DNA of 64,000 nt, taken from positions 1,922,001 to 1,986,000 of the forward strand of contig OZ005689.1 in the NCBI GenBank assembly GCA_963930775.1, in the 5' to 3' direction. The first letter of the stretch is position 1, and each line of letters opens with the position of its first letter. A program made the translations under genes and the position numbers. Source of the DNA: Cliona cf. orientalis (Eukaryota; Porifera; Demospongiae; Clionaida; Clionaidae). The notes beneath the pieces were generated by a model. That model did no database searches. It saw only the letters and a program-made list of their open reading frames with translations, and was not told where the DNA came from. Below, in pieces: positions 33,805 to 47,778 of the stretch.

Positions 33805-34569
33805 TACAGGTCCTGATCAAGAAATAACTCCAGAAGAGTGGAGAGAATGGGGAAGGAGCTCTGCAGTATTACTATGTACAGCTAATGAACACAATAGATG
33901 TGCAAGTAGCTGCACCTCACCTTTTTGGAGCACAGATGGTAACTGACAACGAACGTGACATGGCTATCACCACCGGACTTGAAAGCTTACGGGCCAGAGC
34001 TGGCAAATTGATTGCAACATTAATTAAGAGAGTGGAGGTCAGTCCACACAAGTTTAAAGAAGTTTGTGAAGCCTTTCAGCAAGCAGGAGCAGAATCTATT
34101 ATTGATGAAATAAAAGGTACTAATTTTGAGAGTAGAAGGTTGTTCAGTAAGCTTTATGATACTTTTTAATAGCTAAAGTACAAAGAAAGAAAACGTTGTC
34201 ATCAAAGGACAAAAAATTGATTCAGAATACATGTGCACACGTAGATCTAGTCCTGACCTGAAACTTTGGGGATGGTGCAGTATTACAAATTTATCTTCTA
34301 CTGCCAATCCCAAAACTAAGGAGCAACCATCCTATTGCCTGCTGAAATCCCAGGTGCTAGCCTTGAAAACTAGGGGTGGTAAACAAGGCATGATTTGACC
34401 ACTCCCAGTAATACTGTATAAACTTTCTGAGGCTAAATAGGATGAAATAATTATAATACACAAAATTAGCTAGTAATGATGTGACATTATTACTATTCTT
34501 TCTTTACAGCCTGGATATCACGGACAATATCTAAGGAAGCTAGTACTTACACAAACGCAGCGTGAGTCT

Positions 34570-34788
<219 letters not shown>

Positions 34789-35427
34789 CATATTGGCATA
34801 CACGTCCTAGTGAATACACACACAGTCATATTCACTAATAATATTATCATAATTAGTACATTTATGTGCATGGCTTCTACATAAAACTAAACGTTTGATC
34901 TCTTATACATGGATGTTGACAATGAGTATTATACTAAGAATGGTGCAATTAATACAGCCACATCTGAAGGGAGTGGTGAGGAACTCGAAATGCAGCATGT
35001 GGGTGGATCTTATCATTCCCCTTCACAATCTTTGGAGCTGCCCGGATGTTTCACCGGGACCAAGCCGGTGAGCTGAAGTTACTGTATGTACAAGATTACC
35101 TCAATATGTTGTTGACTAATAATGTAGCAAAACTTCATGGTCATCTTTAAGGGTGTAGCTATAGCTAGGATCAAATTAAATTTTTAGTGAGGTAGTTAGG
35201 ATACCTGGGCCTGCACGAAAAATTTGGGCCACGCCCATTTTGTATAAACCATGCCCATTTTTGCGTTAATGCAATAGCCGACGGCCACGGTACATTGCAT
35301 TGTTTCAACCACTTTCTTGGAGAAATGCCAATTGTAGCTGAGTTTCTCAACCATCTTCTACAGTTACTAGGCTATAATAATTTTAACATTGGAATGTAAG
35401 TTACTCTGCTCACTTCAAGACTTCATA

Positions 35428-35514
35428 TGAGGCAGCTGCCTCAGTTGCCTCTATGATTGCATAGAGGCAACTGAGGCAGGCATAGCTACCGTATGGTAGC
35501 TATGCCTCTGATCT
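35428..35514. repeat. Twin hairpins in intron of CARD-ANK B
   Basis: GCCTCAGTTGCCTCTATG and its inverse, then GGCATAGCTACC-GTA-TGGTAGCTATGCC directly after. No corresponding sequence in copy A. Confidence 0.6.
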
Positions 35515-35916
35515 CAAGTTAGACGGATTTTGGATGCATATAATAATATTATTATACATGTAGCTTTCCAAACTTCCACCCACTAACATGATTATTATTA
35601 ATTTTGCAGAACATAGCTCCAAGTCCTCTTCATGCACATTATCTGTGGTGCAATTCCAAAGGTAAAGATTGCTAGCTCAGATTCACATGACAGTGTAATA
35701 ATGATAATATTGTAAGATCTGCCATCATATCATGTTTGTAGGATACGAATGAGGCTACTAAAACGAAAAGAAAGGATGACCTGGCTGAGCTACAACGACA
35801 GCTAAAAGAAGGTGCAAATTGCAGATGCAAAGATGAAGTAGGTTCCTGGCATGTGCGAGCACCTAAAATGCTTCTGGTCTCACTCATGCATTACATACCA
35901 TTGTACTATTCTATAT

Positions 35917-36316
35917 ACTGTTCGAATAGAAGCTGCACCCTGATTAGTAGCCGACCTCGAGTAGTAGCTGCACGTGGTACTCTGCGAAAGAAATAGTAGC
36001 CACCCTCGAATAGTAGCCACACACATGCGCGAACATAATTGAGTGGGCATGGCCATGATTGTAAGCCACGAACGCTCGTTAGTTTGGGGCAAAAATATGG
36101 CAGAAAACGTACCTGGCTTGGTTCTGCTGCTTAATTTTATCAATCATGAAGTTTGAATATCCATTCTGAAAAATAAGTCTACCGTGTCAATGTTACCAAA
36201 ATTTAATGGTGTCACTTCAAAATAATAAAAGCCATCCTTGAATAAGAGCCGCCCTCGATTAGTAGCCACACTCCAGCAAAGGCTAGTAGCTGTGGCTAGT
36301 ATTTGAATAAATACGG
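35917..36316. mobile_element. MITE, TA-CYGTATTYATTCRAATA family
   Basis: Left end TA-CTGTTCGAATAGAAGC, right end inverse TA-CCGTATTTATTCAAATAC, 400 bp with internal TCGAATAGTAGCC words in both halves. Absent at the equivalent position (6590-6625) of copy A. Confidence 0.65.
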
Positions 36317-38031
36317 TATGTACTGCCTGGTGTGCAAATGCATAGTAATGAGTGTGGTGGTATCACTGGTCAAGTTGTAAAACCACATCACCCACTCGAG
36401 ACAAGCTGTGGTGCTTGTTAGAGTGCCTGTTACCAGCATATGCATTTATAGGGGGCTAGTCTTGTCCCCAAGCTCCCACCCTCAAAGAGAGAAAGAGTCT
36501 GTAAAGAACTTTGGCCGAATGTTTAGTCGACAAGGCCATGTAATGCTTGGGTCTGATTGGTCTATAATATTATGACTGTGTGTGCATGTGATTATAATCG
36601 ACAGTTAAACCTTATTGGTCAGTACACTAGTATAGCTAGTTTATACAGCTAGCTATACTATAGTTGCATTCCTAAGGCTTGTCATGTGACTGAGCCAGAG
36701 CTGCAATCTCATTGGCATATGGAAATTCCTCAGCAAAGGCCAGACTGAGTTTCCTCCTTGCAGTTGAAGGAGGGATCTGGGCATGCGACTAAATTAGGGG
36801 GCTGGTAAAGGAAATCAATTTAAAATGAGTATATAATTTTTACGCACACTTGCAGGATGGCAACACACCTCTTCACATCACTGCCAGCAGGGGAGATACT
36901 GAAGTGGTTAGTATTATCTTATGTCATATCCAGCGCAACGGTCCAGTGGATGTTATCAATGATCAAAACAATGTAAGTCGGCCAGCTGCATGGTAGCCAT
37001 AGGGTACCATCACAACAATGCTGTAAAAAGCATCCTCTTACCAAATGATTTTCTATTGGGTGTTGCTTTATTGTGCCAAACCTCTAGCCCTAAATTTATG
37101 TTGAAAAGCTGGGAGGTTCTGGGGACAAGGCTATTTAATTATTACAATAGATGTAGTGTGCAGGGTATGTGCTCTATAGAGCTCTTTAGACTAGTTAAAA
37201 TTTGCGGGCGGGGGGGGGGGGGGGGGGGGGGGGGGTGGGGGCAATGTCATACTAGGTGCATGTGTGGAGATTGATTACCAATTATTTTAGCCAGAACAGT
37301 TTACCAGTTTCGCCACCTGCTCTCATTGGTGAAAATCATATCACATTATTTTTTTGTCCCATGTTAAAGAGGATATGGTAGCCTATACCACATTGTCGAA
37401 AAATTTTCCCACTAAGTTAAATTTTCAAGTATACAGGACGGCTTCTTCAGCTATTACAGTAACTATCCACATCTAAATGTATGTAGGAATTCCAGACTGT
37501 GTTACACATAAGTACAACGAACAACTTTCCTGGAGTGACAGCCTTAGTGTGTGAGCAAATGAGCTGTACTCCTAACATGTCTGATAAGGTTAGCAATAGT
37601 AACATAATATGATAATAAAATTAATACTATGCTCTATATAATCAAACTTTAGGCGATGAGGACCCCTCTGCATTATGCTTGTTCTTCAGGTGTATTAGAT
37701 TCAGTGAAGCCATTACTAAAGTGCTGTAACTATGAAGGATTTGTGAACGCAATTGATGAGAATGGGGACACATGCAGCTCTACATCTTGCCACACAGAAT
37801 GGCTTCACAGAAATTATGAAGCTGCTACGAAAGAACAAAGCTGATGTTAAAATAACAAACCACGTAAGTATTATCATAGAGTCGGTAGACTCTATAAGTA
37901 GGGATAATAATAATATAATAGGGCCATGCATGCATGTATGATCAAATCTTGCTAGTGTGATTGTGCATGCAATAGTATATTCTACAAGTTTTGATACTAA
38001 ATTAAATGCTGCATTCTTAGTTGGGTAACTA

Positions 38032-38623
38032 TACCATATTGCCTCTAATTTAACGGACATCTCTAATTATCCGGACACCATTTCGAATTTTTTTTTTGCC
38101 TCTAATTACGAACTATCCTGCAGCTGTTTTCAAACCCTTCCATACAAAACCCTATACCAAACCCAAACCCCGCCCCTTCACGTGACCAATTTTAGCTGAT
38201 TTGACCAATTAGAAGCGACCTTTGAAATGAGCTGCGATATTATACCTAATTACACCGGACAGTCAATAAAGTTTGAAATTTTGTTGTTCTAATTATTATT
38301 TGGACATCGTTGTTCTAATGTGGACAGCTTGCGCTAACTGCTCGAGCAAAATTTGCAATGGACAGCTGCTTCTTTGGTGGTACTGAAGGAGGCGAGTTGT
38401 TCTCTTTCCCACCATGAACAGGGAGCTCCAGATACCGTCTCATTTTCTCAATCTCTGCAGCTGCTTGATCGCACGTCCATTTGACCGAATTCGCATGCGT
38501 GAAAGTATGTTCTAATTCATCGGACATTTCGAATGCTAACTATTTTCGTGTGCTCTAATTATAGTGGACATTGGCCAAAATAATTATTTTTCTGGTGTCC
38601 GTTAAATTAGAGGTAATACAGTA
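38032..38623. mobile_element. Tc1/pogo-like TIR element in CARD-ANK B intron
   Basis: TA-CCATATTGCCTCTAATTT at left, inverse TAAATTAGAGGTAATACAG-TA at right, TIR about 25 bp including CTCTAATTTAACGGACA. Copy A reads through the site (9477-9510) without it. A 70-codon reverse frame at 38315-38527 (DQAAAEIEKMRRYLELP) might be a scrap of a transposase tail but is unassigned. Confidence 0.75.
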
Positions 38624-38912
38624 ACTACCATTCAATTATTTATGTTCTATGTACATGCAGGATAACAAATCACCAATTGATATTGCACACAATTGTTTAC
38701 TGTGGCACCCAAAACCATATAAAGTTTTAACCAAATCAAAGTATGGTTGCTTTTCATTCAAGAGGAATCCCATCAAAATGAGAAACAGCTTCAGTTCTTC
38801 TGGGATTTTCTCGCGCAGATCCGAGTCTACAAACTCTGTCAGCTCATTTGCCTCGAAATCTTCAACATGTTCAGAAATTGCCAGATATAGCTCCAAAAAT
38901 AAAAAGACTTAG

Positions 38913-39648
38913 TTCGGTAAATAATGCTAGTAACTATTAATATAGTTTCCTTATTTGTAATTCTGTCTTAATGGGTTTAGCTATTATATGAAAATGTCTT
39001 CTTTCATGATCACTTAATAATAATATTATAGCTATTATTGATAAAGAGTCGTACTCTATCAGATTCATTCTATAGCTGTCTTAATGATGATTATAATAAT
39101 ATTATTAATAATAATTTAATATGTGAACACTGGTGTTAATAATGATTATTATACTCATGATCATTACATGCAGCTATTTTTAATTACTATAATATCATAA
39201 TAATTATTATTATTATTATGCATCAAAGATTGCCGATATCCCATGGCACGTACAATAATAATTTATTGCGGTACATTTATATTACCTTGATGCATAATAC
39301 AAAGCCTTTAACTTGGGATGAAGGGAAAAGCTAAAAGGTTGGTGGTGCGTACGTGATTTAGAGATGCCAGCTATAGGTAATGTATGCATGGGCTGGGTCA
39401 GATATAGGAGGGGCATGCATGCATGCAGGTGCATGTGAAACCATGCAGGATTGGGAGGAGCTGTCCATGCCATGGGATCGGAGCACCTGCATGGATCTAT
39501 AAAAAGAGCTAGCCTGCATGGGAAGAGCATGCAGCAATAGTGGCTATAGCTACTGTCCAAGGGGTCATCCAGATCTTCAATAATACTATACAATGTCATA
39601 TTATAGATAGCTATCATGTGTACAACAGGAAACTTCATGATCATAATT

Positions 39649-39679
<31 letters not shown>

Positions 39680-40230
39680 GCATGGGATATCAATGATTGA
39701 TAATTATTTATACTACCGTAACGATGCTTGGACACACTGTATAATGTTTGTATAATATTATTAGCATTATAGTATAGGTATAATTATTATGAAACGATTA
39801 CCACATCCCTAGTAGCGTCATCGTATAACATGGTAAAGGGTCACTATGCATGTAAGTAGCATACTTAAGTTATGCAACGGTACGTAATCATCAAAATTAC
39901 TTTGAAGTGGAATAACTTGAAAATGAAAACAGATGACAAACTTTAAAGTATTTACATGACCGTTTTCCATATTCACCTATATATCTGTGCCAAATTTCAC
40001 GATTCAATACCCTTACTGGGCAAATATTGCTTGTTTCAGAAAAGGAAATTGCCACTAGAAGTGACTGTGATCATGTGACAATCATTATGACATAATATTA
40101 TTATGTTACAGTATTATGTGTATCACAATATCATTATACGTACAGTGTCATGAGATTAGTACGTATACACAAGTTTTCACATACGTAATAAACTGAAAGT
40201 CAACAACCATTATGCACTATAGCTGCCAAC
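38913..40230. other. Spacer between CARD-ANK B and type I copy 3
   Basis: No gene. Bases 39300-39560 and 40140-40230 correspond to the spacer before type I copies 1 and 2. Bases 39640-39690 are an ATTATTATAATAA tract. Bases 39780-40070 have no counterpart in copy 1 and were not recognised. Confidence 0.5.
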
Positions 40231-41252
40231 ATGATCACCAGATTAGTGTGTTATCATATCAGTCACAATATAGCTATAGCTACTATGGCTCTTACAGCTG
40301 GTGTATATTTTCTCCTGGTAGTGGCAATAATCCCATGCAACGGTACAAAATAGCAGTAACTAGCTGTAAATTTAATGGTGAGTAATAGCCTATTATGACT
40401 AATTTTCTACAGCTGCAACTATCACAACAAATATCAAAGGTGAGGCTTGCCAAGGAGAAACATGGATTCTCAATTGTACAGGTCATAGCTATACCCATCG
40501 ATGGACACTTGAAACAGAAGGCAGTCATGATCAGCCTACAATGAAGAGCTATACAAGTGGAAGTATGCCAGGAACTAGTATTAAGGGACCATACAATTTT
40601 ACGTTTGTATCAGTACCTAATGATTGGTTTGAATCAATCGTTTCAACAGTACTTACACCAGTACTGAATAATACAGTGGCCAGATGTGTTGATACTCAAT
40701 CTGAAGCTGAAATCACCATCAGAATAGCAGGTTCAATATTAATATTACTGTTAATAGTATGACATCATTATTACCTTATTACAGCTACTGCATGCATAAT
40801 TACTATGATAATAATTTATTTAATTTTCAGTGGCTATGTATACGATCTGAATCCATCACAATAATAATCATTTAATATCCTTACAGCACCCCCTTCACCA
40901 CCTAAAGCACTAAATTGAGTAGAGTATTGGAATCTGACACTAATTATTCCACAGTTGAAGTGACATGGGAACCACTGGGTAACGATTCAAGGTATCACTT
41001 TGAGGCTGTTGCTAACTCAGACGGAATAAGCTACACATTGTATGCTGTCGAAACACCAAACACTACAGTCATACTTTCAATCTTTCCCTACAATATCAAC
41101 ATAACAGTCTTTCTCTCTGCCACAGACAGCTGTGGAACGAGAAGTGTTCCGGCAGTTCATTTTATGAATTACATTGGCTCAAGTAAGCTGAACTGATGCA
41201 TGCTCCTAAATGATATAGGCAGATAAAGCTTAAGGGTGTTTAGTTGTTTTTT

Positions 41253-41283
<31 letters not shown>

Positions 41284-41891
41284 GCTAACAATTTGCCAAG
41301 GTTATCAATTTTTTCCCAGCAAGAAAGTGACCAGAAAGCTAGCTTAAATTGGTAGGGCTTTAGTCCAAAAGCCCTACGTAAGGGTTCCTCCACCTATTAT
41401 GTGGACCTATAGCTTATAATCTGACTATATTATAATATACTTACTGTAGATAGGATAGATGTATTGGATCCGGATACTGACAGTGTGACACCAACTAACT
41501 ATGACACAATAAACCATCTGATTCGATTGTAATTCCATCATCAGCTACAAAATTCAATTCCCATAGCAGCACATCGATACCACCACAAAAGAAGTCACAA
41601 ACTTTACTTATCTCTATTTCAACACTCAGCGGAACTATTATTTTGTCCCTTGTATTGATAATCATATGCTTAGCCATGACATTGAAGCAGATTGTACATG
41701 TGCGATCTGAGTCTTAGACACTATCAGCTACATGTTCATCTGATTCTGTTAATTTTTATGCTGAACTAGAGTCCAATTTTGCTCACGATAGAAATTCTGT
41801 TGAAGGGGAAAGTCAGTTCAGTGCTCCAAATGAATCTGAAGATGAACAAGATGCTTCCGGAGCTAGCACTTATGAAATAATATCAATATAA
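40231..41891 (+). pseudogene. Type I receptor, copy 3, multiply broken
   Basis: Exons equivalent to copy 1: 40231-40342 (leader, intact), 40413-40730 (Ig-like, intact), about 40890-41182 (FN3) and about 41451-41891 (TM-tail). The FN3 exon gains two bases after KAL and meets a stop at once. The TM-tail exon loses one base near 41508 (TIKP region) and has a stop in place of the Arg after RSES. Tail motifs FYAEL and TYEII are still readable, showing that the two YxxL/I sites are conserved between copies. A G tract of 30 lies in the last intron. With the intact first two exons it could still make a secreted Ig-only protein. Confidence 0.75.
41255..41284. repeat. Poly-G tract, 30 bases
   Basis: Uninterrupted G run in the intron before the TM-tail exon of type I copy 3; copy 1 has only GGGGGGAGGGGG there (11350). 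Confidence 0.9.
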
Positions 41892-42227
41892 GGCTTATGA
41901 AGTGCATGATGAAAGTTCAACTGCACAATGCGTGTGTATAGCTATATACCAAATTTATACTCTTACAATATTATGATCATGTCTTGCACTGATTCTCCAT
42001 AATAATATAATACTGAAACTGTGAACTGCAAGAGTCCATGTAATCAAAACATTGCTTTACTATGATGATAACAGTAGCCAATTATCATTATATTATCATC
42101 ATATTATTTATATTAGATCATCTGTATATGTATCGATAGTACTGACACAGAGTCTGTTTACTCCCTATAGTATTCTTGGCTTGATAGCGATGTGATGGAT
42201 ATATATAAAATTAATGTGCATACACAG

Positions 42228-42345
42228 GTGGGTATACATACACATACATGTGTACGTGCGTGTGTGCACCTTACGTATGTATACGTATGTGCATATACAC
42301 ATACACGTATGTACATGTGTAGCTACGTACGTACACATCCTATGT
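42228..42345. repeat. Alternating purine-pyrimidine tract
   Basis: Over 100 bp of TGTACGTGCGTGTGTGCAC-like and ACATACACGTATGTAC-like words, a candidate Z-DNA-forming stretch. It abuts the tRNA-like TIR element. Confidence 0.5.
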
Positions 42346-42347
42346 CA

Positions 42348-42812
42348 TGTTACGACGCAAATGCGATTTAACGCAAATGCGATCTATCAACACTTAGAAA
42401 AATTCGACAGGGAAAAAAAAGAAAAAAGTCAAAGTGTACGGCAAGATTCGAACCCGCTCCATTCCGTCCCATACATAAGAGCCCAACCACTCGGCCACCA
42501 CCGTTGTTGCTGCCGACAGCCGTTATTTCAACTATTTTATAGACAAACCCTACACAACCCAGCCCCTCTCACACTAACCCTGCTAACCATTCACAACCCA
42601 GCCCCTCCAGTCCACGTATATATACGCAAACCCTAGAGACTAACCCTGCTAACCATTCGCAACCCATCCCCAGACCTCCCAGCCCCTCCCACACTAACCA
42701 TTCGCAACCATCCCCTGACCTCCCAGCCCCTCCCATCCATATCGTCCAGCGATCGCGGCGGCGTACGTACCGGCGTATCGCGAACCGGTCGGGATCGCAT
42801 TTGCGTCGTAAC
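42348..42812. mobile_element. TIR element carrying a tRNA-like promoter, copy 2 (inverted)
   Basis: Ends TGTTACGACGCAAATGCGAT and GATCGCATTTGCGTCGTAACA. Reverse-complement order matches 20381-20877: G-rich repeats, tRNA-like block (reverse strand, about 42507-42435; TGGCCGAGTGG and GGTTCGAATCT) and the GTCGAATTTTTCTAAGTG segment. There is no long G tract here, so the tract in copy 1 is an expansion. Confidence 0.7.
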
Positions 42813-43022
42813 ATGTCATGCACATGACATTCTAAGGGTGTGGCTATTTGTTGACTGTTTGTGTTGATGGTCCCCCCTGACTGTCCTCTGTGCCATATTT
42901 GGTCCCTCTCCAGGATAAAACCCTGGAGACTAGCTAACCGTCCCTATCATACATACCATTGAGACTAACCTTGCTAACCATTTATATCCAAAACCCAGCC
43001 TGACTCACCCCTCTCATAAACG

Positions 43023-44098
43023 GGAATATGAATTCGGTGGACTGGAATGGTGGAATGGAACGGTGGAGTGGACTACTGGAGTGGAGTACTGGACTGGATT
43101 ACCAGGAGTGCCACGCCCATAAATGCACAATTTGGTCCAATTTCCATGGCTACAAATTTGACGCTAAGAGGCTGGCAGGGGATGGATGAGTTAAAAACAT
43201 CACTTGGTGACCAAGTCTACCTAGCTAGTCATGGTGTCAGAATGAGGCTGCCATCAGAGACTCACTTGCTGACTTGTATAGCTGGATCTCTATAAATAGA
43301 CCGTGAAGTGGTAATTAATCAGGACATGGGTACCATGCAGGTATTAACCTATTCCTGTTCACAAAGAGGATATCAAATTACTCAATACTGAATCAGATGA
43401 AGCCTGGGTGGCTGAACACGTCACTGACATGTAGCGGGTACATGTATTACAGGACATGCCTCCAGGGTCGGGACTCGGAGTGTATAGACAGCGGACTGGA
43501 CTAGGTCTGACCGAGAAATACTACTTTCTCTAATACAAATTTGACACTGAACAATAGTAACAGACCTTCATCTAATCTATGCTCAGATCATGATCAGATT
43601 ATGCTTCTGGCAGCAGTCTGTGACAACAGGTTGGGTAGTTAGCATAATCCCTGGTTCATGCTCAAGTTTATGAGTTCCCTGAGGTATAGTCTACCATAAT
43701 AATGATATGGATGAATCCAATGAGCCTCTTTCAGGCTCTGGGGCTTGTAGTACTCCAGACCACCTCAAGCTCCATTGTATCATGTGACAGAGTTGTGTTT
43801 TATATAATACAGTAGCTAGCTACTGTGCCTCCGAGTCCTGCCACTCTCTGAGCATACGAAGGGGAAGCTATAGCATTTACAAGTGCATTGTCTAGCTAGA
43901 TGATTGCCGATGGGGAGATTTAATGGCAGCCTTTTAGTGTTGGATTAGTCTAATTTCGATCTAGCCATGACCAATTGTACGTGTATTTGTGGGCGTGGCA
44001 CTCCAGTAATCCAGTCCAGTACTCCACTCCAGTAGTCCACTCCACCATTCCATTCTACCATTCCAGTCCACCGAATTCACATACCCCGGGAGGACCAT
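43023..44098. mobile_element. Foldback element with GGAGTGGA-rich arms
   Basis: Arms 43023-43110 and 44010-44098 are inverted copies (TGAATTCGGTGGACTGGAAT at left), each itself made of a tandem GGAGTGGACTACT / GGAGTACTGGACT word. The interior of 840 bp has no recognisable gene. Confidence 0.7.
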
Positions 44099-44107
44099 GC
44101 ACAGTTG

Positions 44108-44226
44108 CTATAGACAGTCCGTGGGGACCGCTTTTAGGGGGGACCACTCACAGTATGACTGACCAACTATAGACAGTCCGTGGGGACCGCTTTTAGGGGG
44201 GACCACTCACAGTATGACAGACCAAC
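44108..44226. repeat. Two tandem copies of a 59 bp unit
   Basis: The unit beginning CTATAGACAGTCCGTGGGGA is repeated immediately, with one or two differences. Directly adjoins the foldback on its right. Confidence 0.8.
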
Positions 44227-44619
44227 TGCATCTCCTACTCAGGAATGAACTTCAATATCTGACACCGAGACGCCTACGGAGTCTAAGGGGGATAATACCA
44301 TACCCTGACATTCAAGTTTACTAATTATGTGGAGACTCGGGATAAGTCAAATAGCTAGATCTATAGAACCATGCATCTAGCTATATAGCTACAATCCATG
44401 ATAGGATACTGACAAAAGGTCTGCATGTAGGAACTTGATCTATGAGGTCATACAGTGGAGAGGCTAACCCTTCATATTCTGTAATCCTGAGATGGCGTCT
44501 TCTTTAACCCAAGCTACATGCATGCTGAAGCTACCTCAGCCTAATGTGCAGTGAAATCTACCGATTGATCTAGTTTCATACTTCACTTGCGGCCATGAAA
44601 CTATCAACTGATACGAGTC

Positions 44620-44740
44620 TTTGTTGAAATCTCAAAATCTCGTCTGAAATCTTGAAATTTTAAGTGAAATCTCAAATGAAATCTTGAATCTCTGGAGAAA
44701 TCCAGAAATCTTTGGAGATATCTAGAGATTTCGAAATCTC
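44620..44740. repeat. GAAATCT minisatellite
   Basis: Around twelve GAAATCT or inverse AGATTTC words within 120 bp, mixed spacing. Confidence 0.6.
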
Positions 44741-45124
44741 GTACACTATTTTGGGGGGTGTTGGACTCCTTGGGCCTTTCTCTGCATCTGAGTCACACTG
44801 AAGTGACTTCGTCCTGAGGAGATGCACCCCTCACCAATTTTCCATGAGCTCTACCTTTACATGCTTATTCTATCATGTTTATCCGCCTCCAAGAGTTTTT
44901 TTTCTCTATAATGTTTCTGCATTGAATATGCATGGACACACAAGTAGCCAATAGGCTAATAAGTAAGTGTACCCTATAATTATATACTAGAATAATTAAA
45001 GCTATTACAGTTATATATAGTGTTATAAAAATGAAATGGCATACTTTTAAAAGTGTGGATGGAATTGATAATTGGAAATGGTCGTCATTGAACTGCCTCA
45101 GTCCAGAGTCCAGATTTTAGTAAG

Positions 45125-45183
45125 CTACTCCCCAGGCCACTCCCACATTGTAAACGTGGGAGTGGCCTGGGGCGTACTAGGCT
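45125..45183. repeat. Hairpin just upstream of type II copy 4
   Basis: CCCCAGGCCACTCCCAC and its inverse GTGGGAGTGGCCTGGGG around ATTGTAAAC. Same family as 12313-12404. It lies 33 bp before the ATG and so probably in the promoter or 5' UTR. Confidence 0.65.
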
Positions 45184-45215
45184 AAAGCTCCCTGGAAGAG
45201 CTATTGACTCTAAAT

Positions 45216-46457
45216 ATGCCTTCAAGTAGGTTACTACAACTTGAAGTGCTACTCTTCTATTTGCTCACTATCGTAGTTCTTGAACGTACAAGTGAATCCG
45301 CTGTGACTTCTCCGAGTTGTGGAAGAGGTACTAGTATTGATATGAGTCACCAGCTATAATACACATAGCGGCTAACTTTATGATGACGCGACGTATTATA
45401 CTATCTGTATATATATAGTGTAAGGCTTCAGTGAGGAATGTTATTTTATCATTACATACACTCAGACATTGATGATGAACATCAGGCTAGGAGATGTTAC
45501 AATCTGGCTAATAGAACTGATCTGGCCCCACTACCACTCCCAGTTGTGCTTGAATCAAGCTGTGAAAATGGATTCATTTGTAAAAATATATCATCCACTT
45601 TATACGGTTTTTCTTGTAAGGCCTATGCCTCGGATATGGTCTGGTACATCAATAATGAAATAATGACCGCTTTTCTACCATTTGACACTGTTGGTACCAT
45701 ATTCCAGAGTTCCTATCCGGCCTTATCACCCGTGTATAGCATCACAACAATACTCACGGAACAAACTTCAATGTCATTCGGAGGATATTTGCTTCCATTT
45801 TTGACGTCCACTTTAATGGTTCAACCATTCAATCGGAGCCAAACTGAAGCCATTTCCTTCACAGTATCTTGCCAAGCTCATTGTGAAGAAGAAAATCACA
45901 CTGAAGTGTGCCAAAGCAGACAAGTGAATGTTGCAGGTTGGTATACATTCTTAGTTATAGTTAGACTATAGCCTTGAGTGGTTTATTTGAATTCAAATAA
46001 ATCACGATAAGGCTTATAGTCTAAGTGGCTTGTACTATGACCGCCAACCGTGGTATATGGAAGTTATGCCACGGCTCTATGCCCATAGTAAATACAAGTG
46101 TTATCTGCCAGCTGTGGTATATATGGCAGCTATACCATGGCTGTGGTTACTCTACAGTTTGCACAGTGGGCAGACAGTGGTTTTACATTGCGGGGGCTCA
46201 GACCTTTGACTATGTACTATGGCAACTGTTTGGCTGTGGGCATATGCCCACAGCCCACCTAGGGGGGTCTGACGGCATGCTCCCCCAGAAAATTTTGGAA
46301 ATTTTGACTCTCTGAGAGCGTTTCTGATGCATTCTGGCAGCAGTTTTTGGACCGATGTAGTAGCAAATTTTACTTGAGTACTCTTTGCAAACATCTATTA
46401 GTAGAATTATGACAGAACATGTTGCTGTACTATTGTAGTATGGGCATGTGATAAAAT

Positions 46458-46494
<37 letters not shown>

Positions 46495-47197
46495 CTCAGC
46501 CCTCCTTGTTTCCAAAGTGGGGGGGCTGAAGCCCCCCCTGCCCCCCCTATTTCTCCGCCCCTGCTACAGGCGGTACCTTTGATCTTTACTCTAGTCATAG
46601 TACAATTTAATAATATAGCATACCATTATCAGTTTATTGCATGACTATTATACAAGCTACTAATTATTAATCAATGCAGCTAAGCCCATGAAGCCAAGTA
46701 ACGTTTATGGCGGCATCCATATTGACAATAATGTTTCTCTTTCGTTATTAAATTGGGATTCGCCACAAAATCAGAATGAAAGTGATATTAGATTTTATGA
46801 TGTAAGTCTATTAAGAAACCACAGTGATGATGACATGTCAATCCATGTGCACGTGGCTGCATCCAAGCAAACACTATCATATAAGTATGCAGTGTCAAAC
46901 AGTGGAGACTATACCAGAGCAAGAATTATAGCTGTTGATTTCTGTGGACAAAGAAGTGAAGCTTCTGAGTTTCAGCTCATGCATATGGCAGTAACAGATT
47001 GTAATAATATCACTGACACAGAACCAAATGATCGTTATCAGCAAACCATTGATATCCTCGCTGGTGTTCTCGCAGTTGCTATTGCAATAATTATTGCACT
47101 ACTTATAATTTTCATTCCTGTCATGATATACCAATGTATTGTGAACCGACAACAGGCTAGACGCAGTTACACTGTGACAATGAGTAATGTAGTATAG
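45216..47197 (+). CDS. Type II receptor, copy 4 (3 exons, 366 aa)
   Basis: Exons 45216-45327, 45466-45936 and 46680-47197 join in frame (366 aa), introns in phase 1. The leader holds VLLFYLLTIVVL. The Ig-like exon keeps FICK, FSCKAYASDMVWY, FTVSCQAHC and EVCQSR. The FN3 exon keeps LLNWDSPQNQNESD and DFCGQRSEASEF. TM ILAGVLAVAIAIIIALLI, tail about 20 residues ending TMSNVV, much like copy 1 (TMNNLV). Intron 2 is swollen to 743 bp by a hAT-like MITE with a 37-base G tract; in copy 1 it is 85 bp. The kinase follows 1.3 kb downstream on the other strand. Confidence 0.82.
46164..46562. mobile_element. hAT-like MITE in receptor intron, with 37-base G tract
   Basis: Same family as 8319-8682 (shared CTCAGACCTTTGACT, GGGCATATGCCCACAGCC, and the end TTTCTCCGCCCCTG). 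G run 46458-46494, where the other copy has seven G. The left end is less clear than the right. Confidence 0.65.
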
Positions 47198-47778
47198 ACT
47201 AAGTATGATGATACTGTTATACTTTAATGTATATTATAGTATATAGTTTCTAGTCATAATAATATTATATGCATGTATCCTACTTAGACTATAATAATAA
47301 TAAATATTATTATTAAGACTTTAAGTTAGACTTTTGTGATTATATAGCTAACGGTACAATAAACTTGCTAATAATATAATTATCATCATTGTATACGTTA
47401 TAGTTACACATCCCTACTATTGCATGAGTAGCTACAGCAACCACATACAGCACAAGGGTGAAGCCTGCGGGGGCAATTAATTTTAATAATTATATTATAT
47501 CCAGTATCTTACTCTGGCTAATTATAACTGTTATTGCTGACTCATGATCAGTTGACTATAGCGCTAACCAATATAATAATAATTATTATGAAATCATCAG
47601 TTATTTTTAGTCATCAGATTGACTATATAGTATTAGCTAAACACTGAGACTATAGTATAAGATTTGACTGGGCAGTATATAAAATGATATAGTGTGTATG
47701 CATGATGAGTTCTAATAATAATATTAAATTTTTATTGTATAAGTACATAGCTGGCCACATGCAGTCTAAAATTTCACA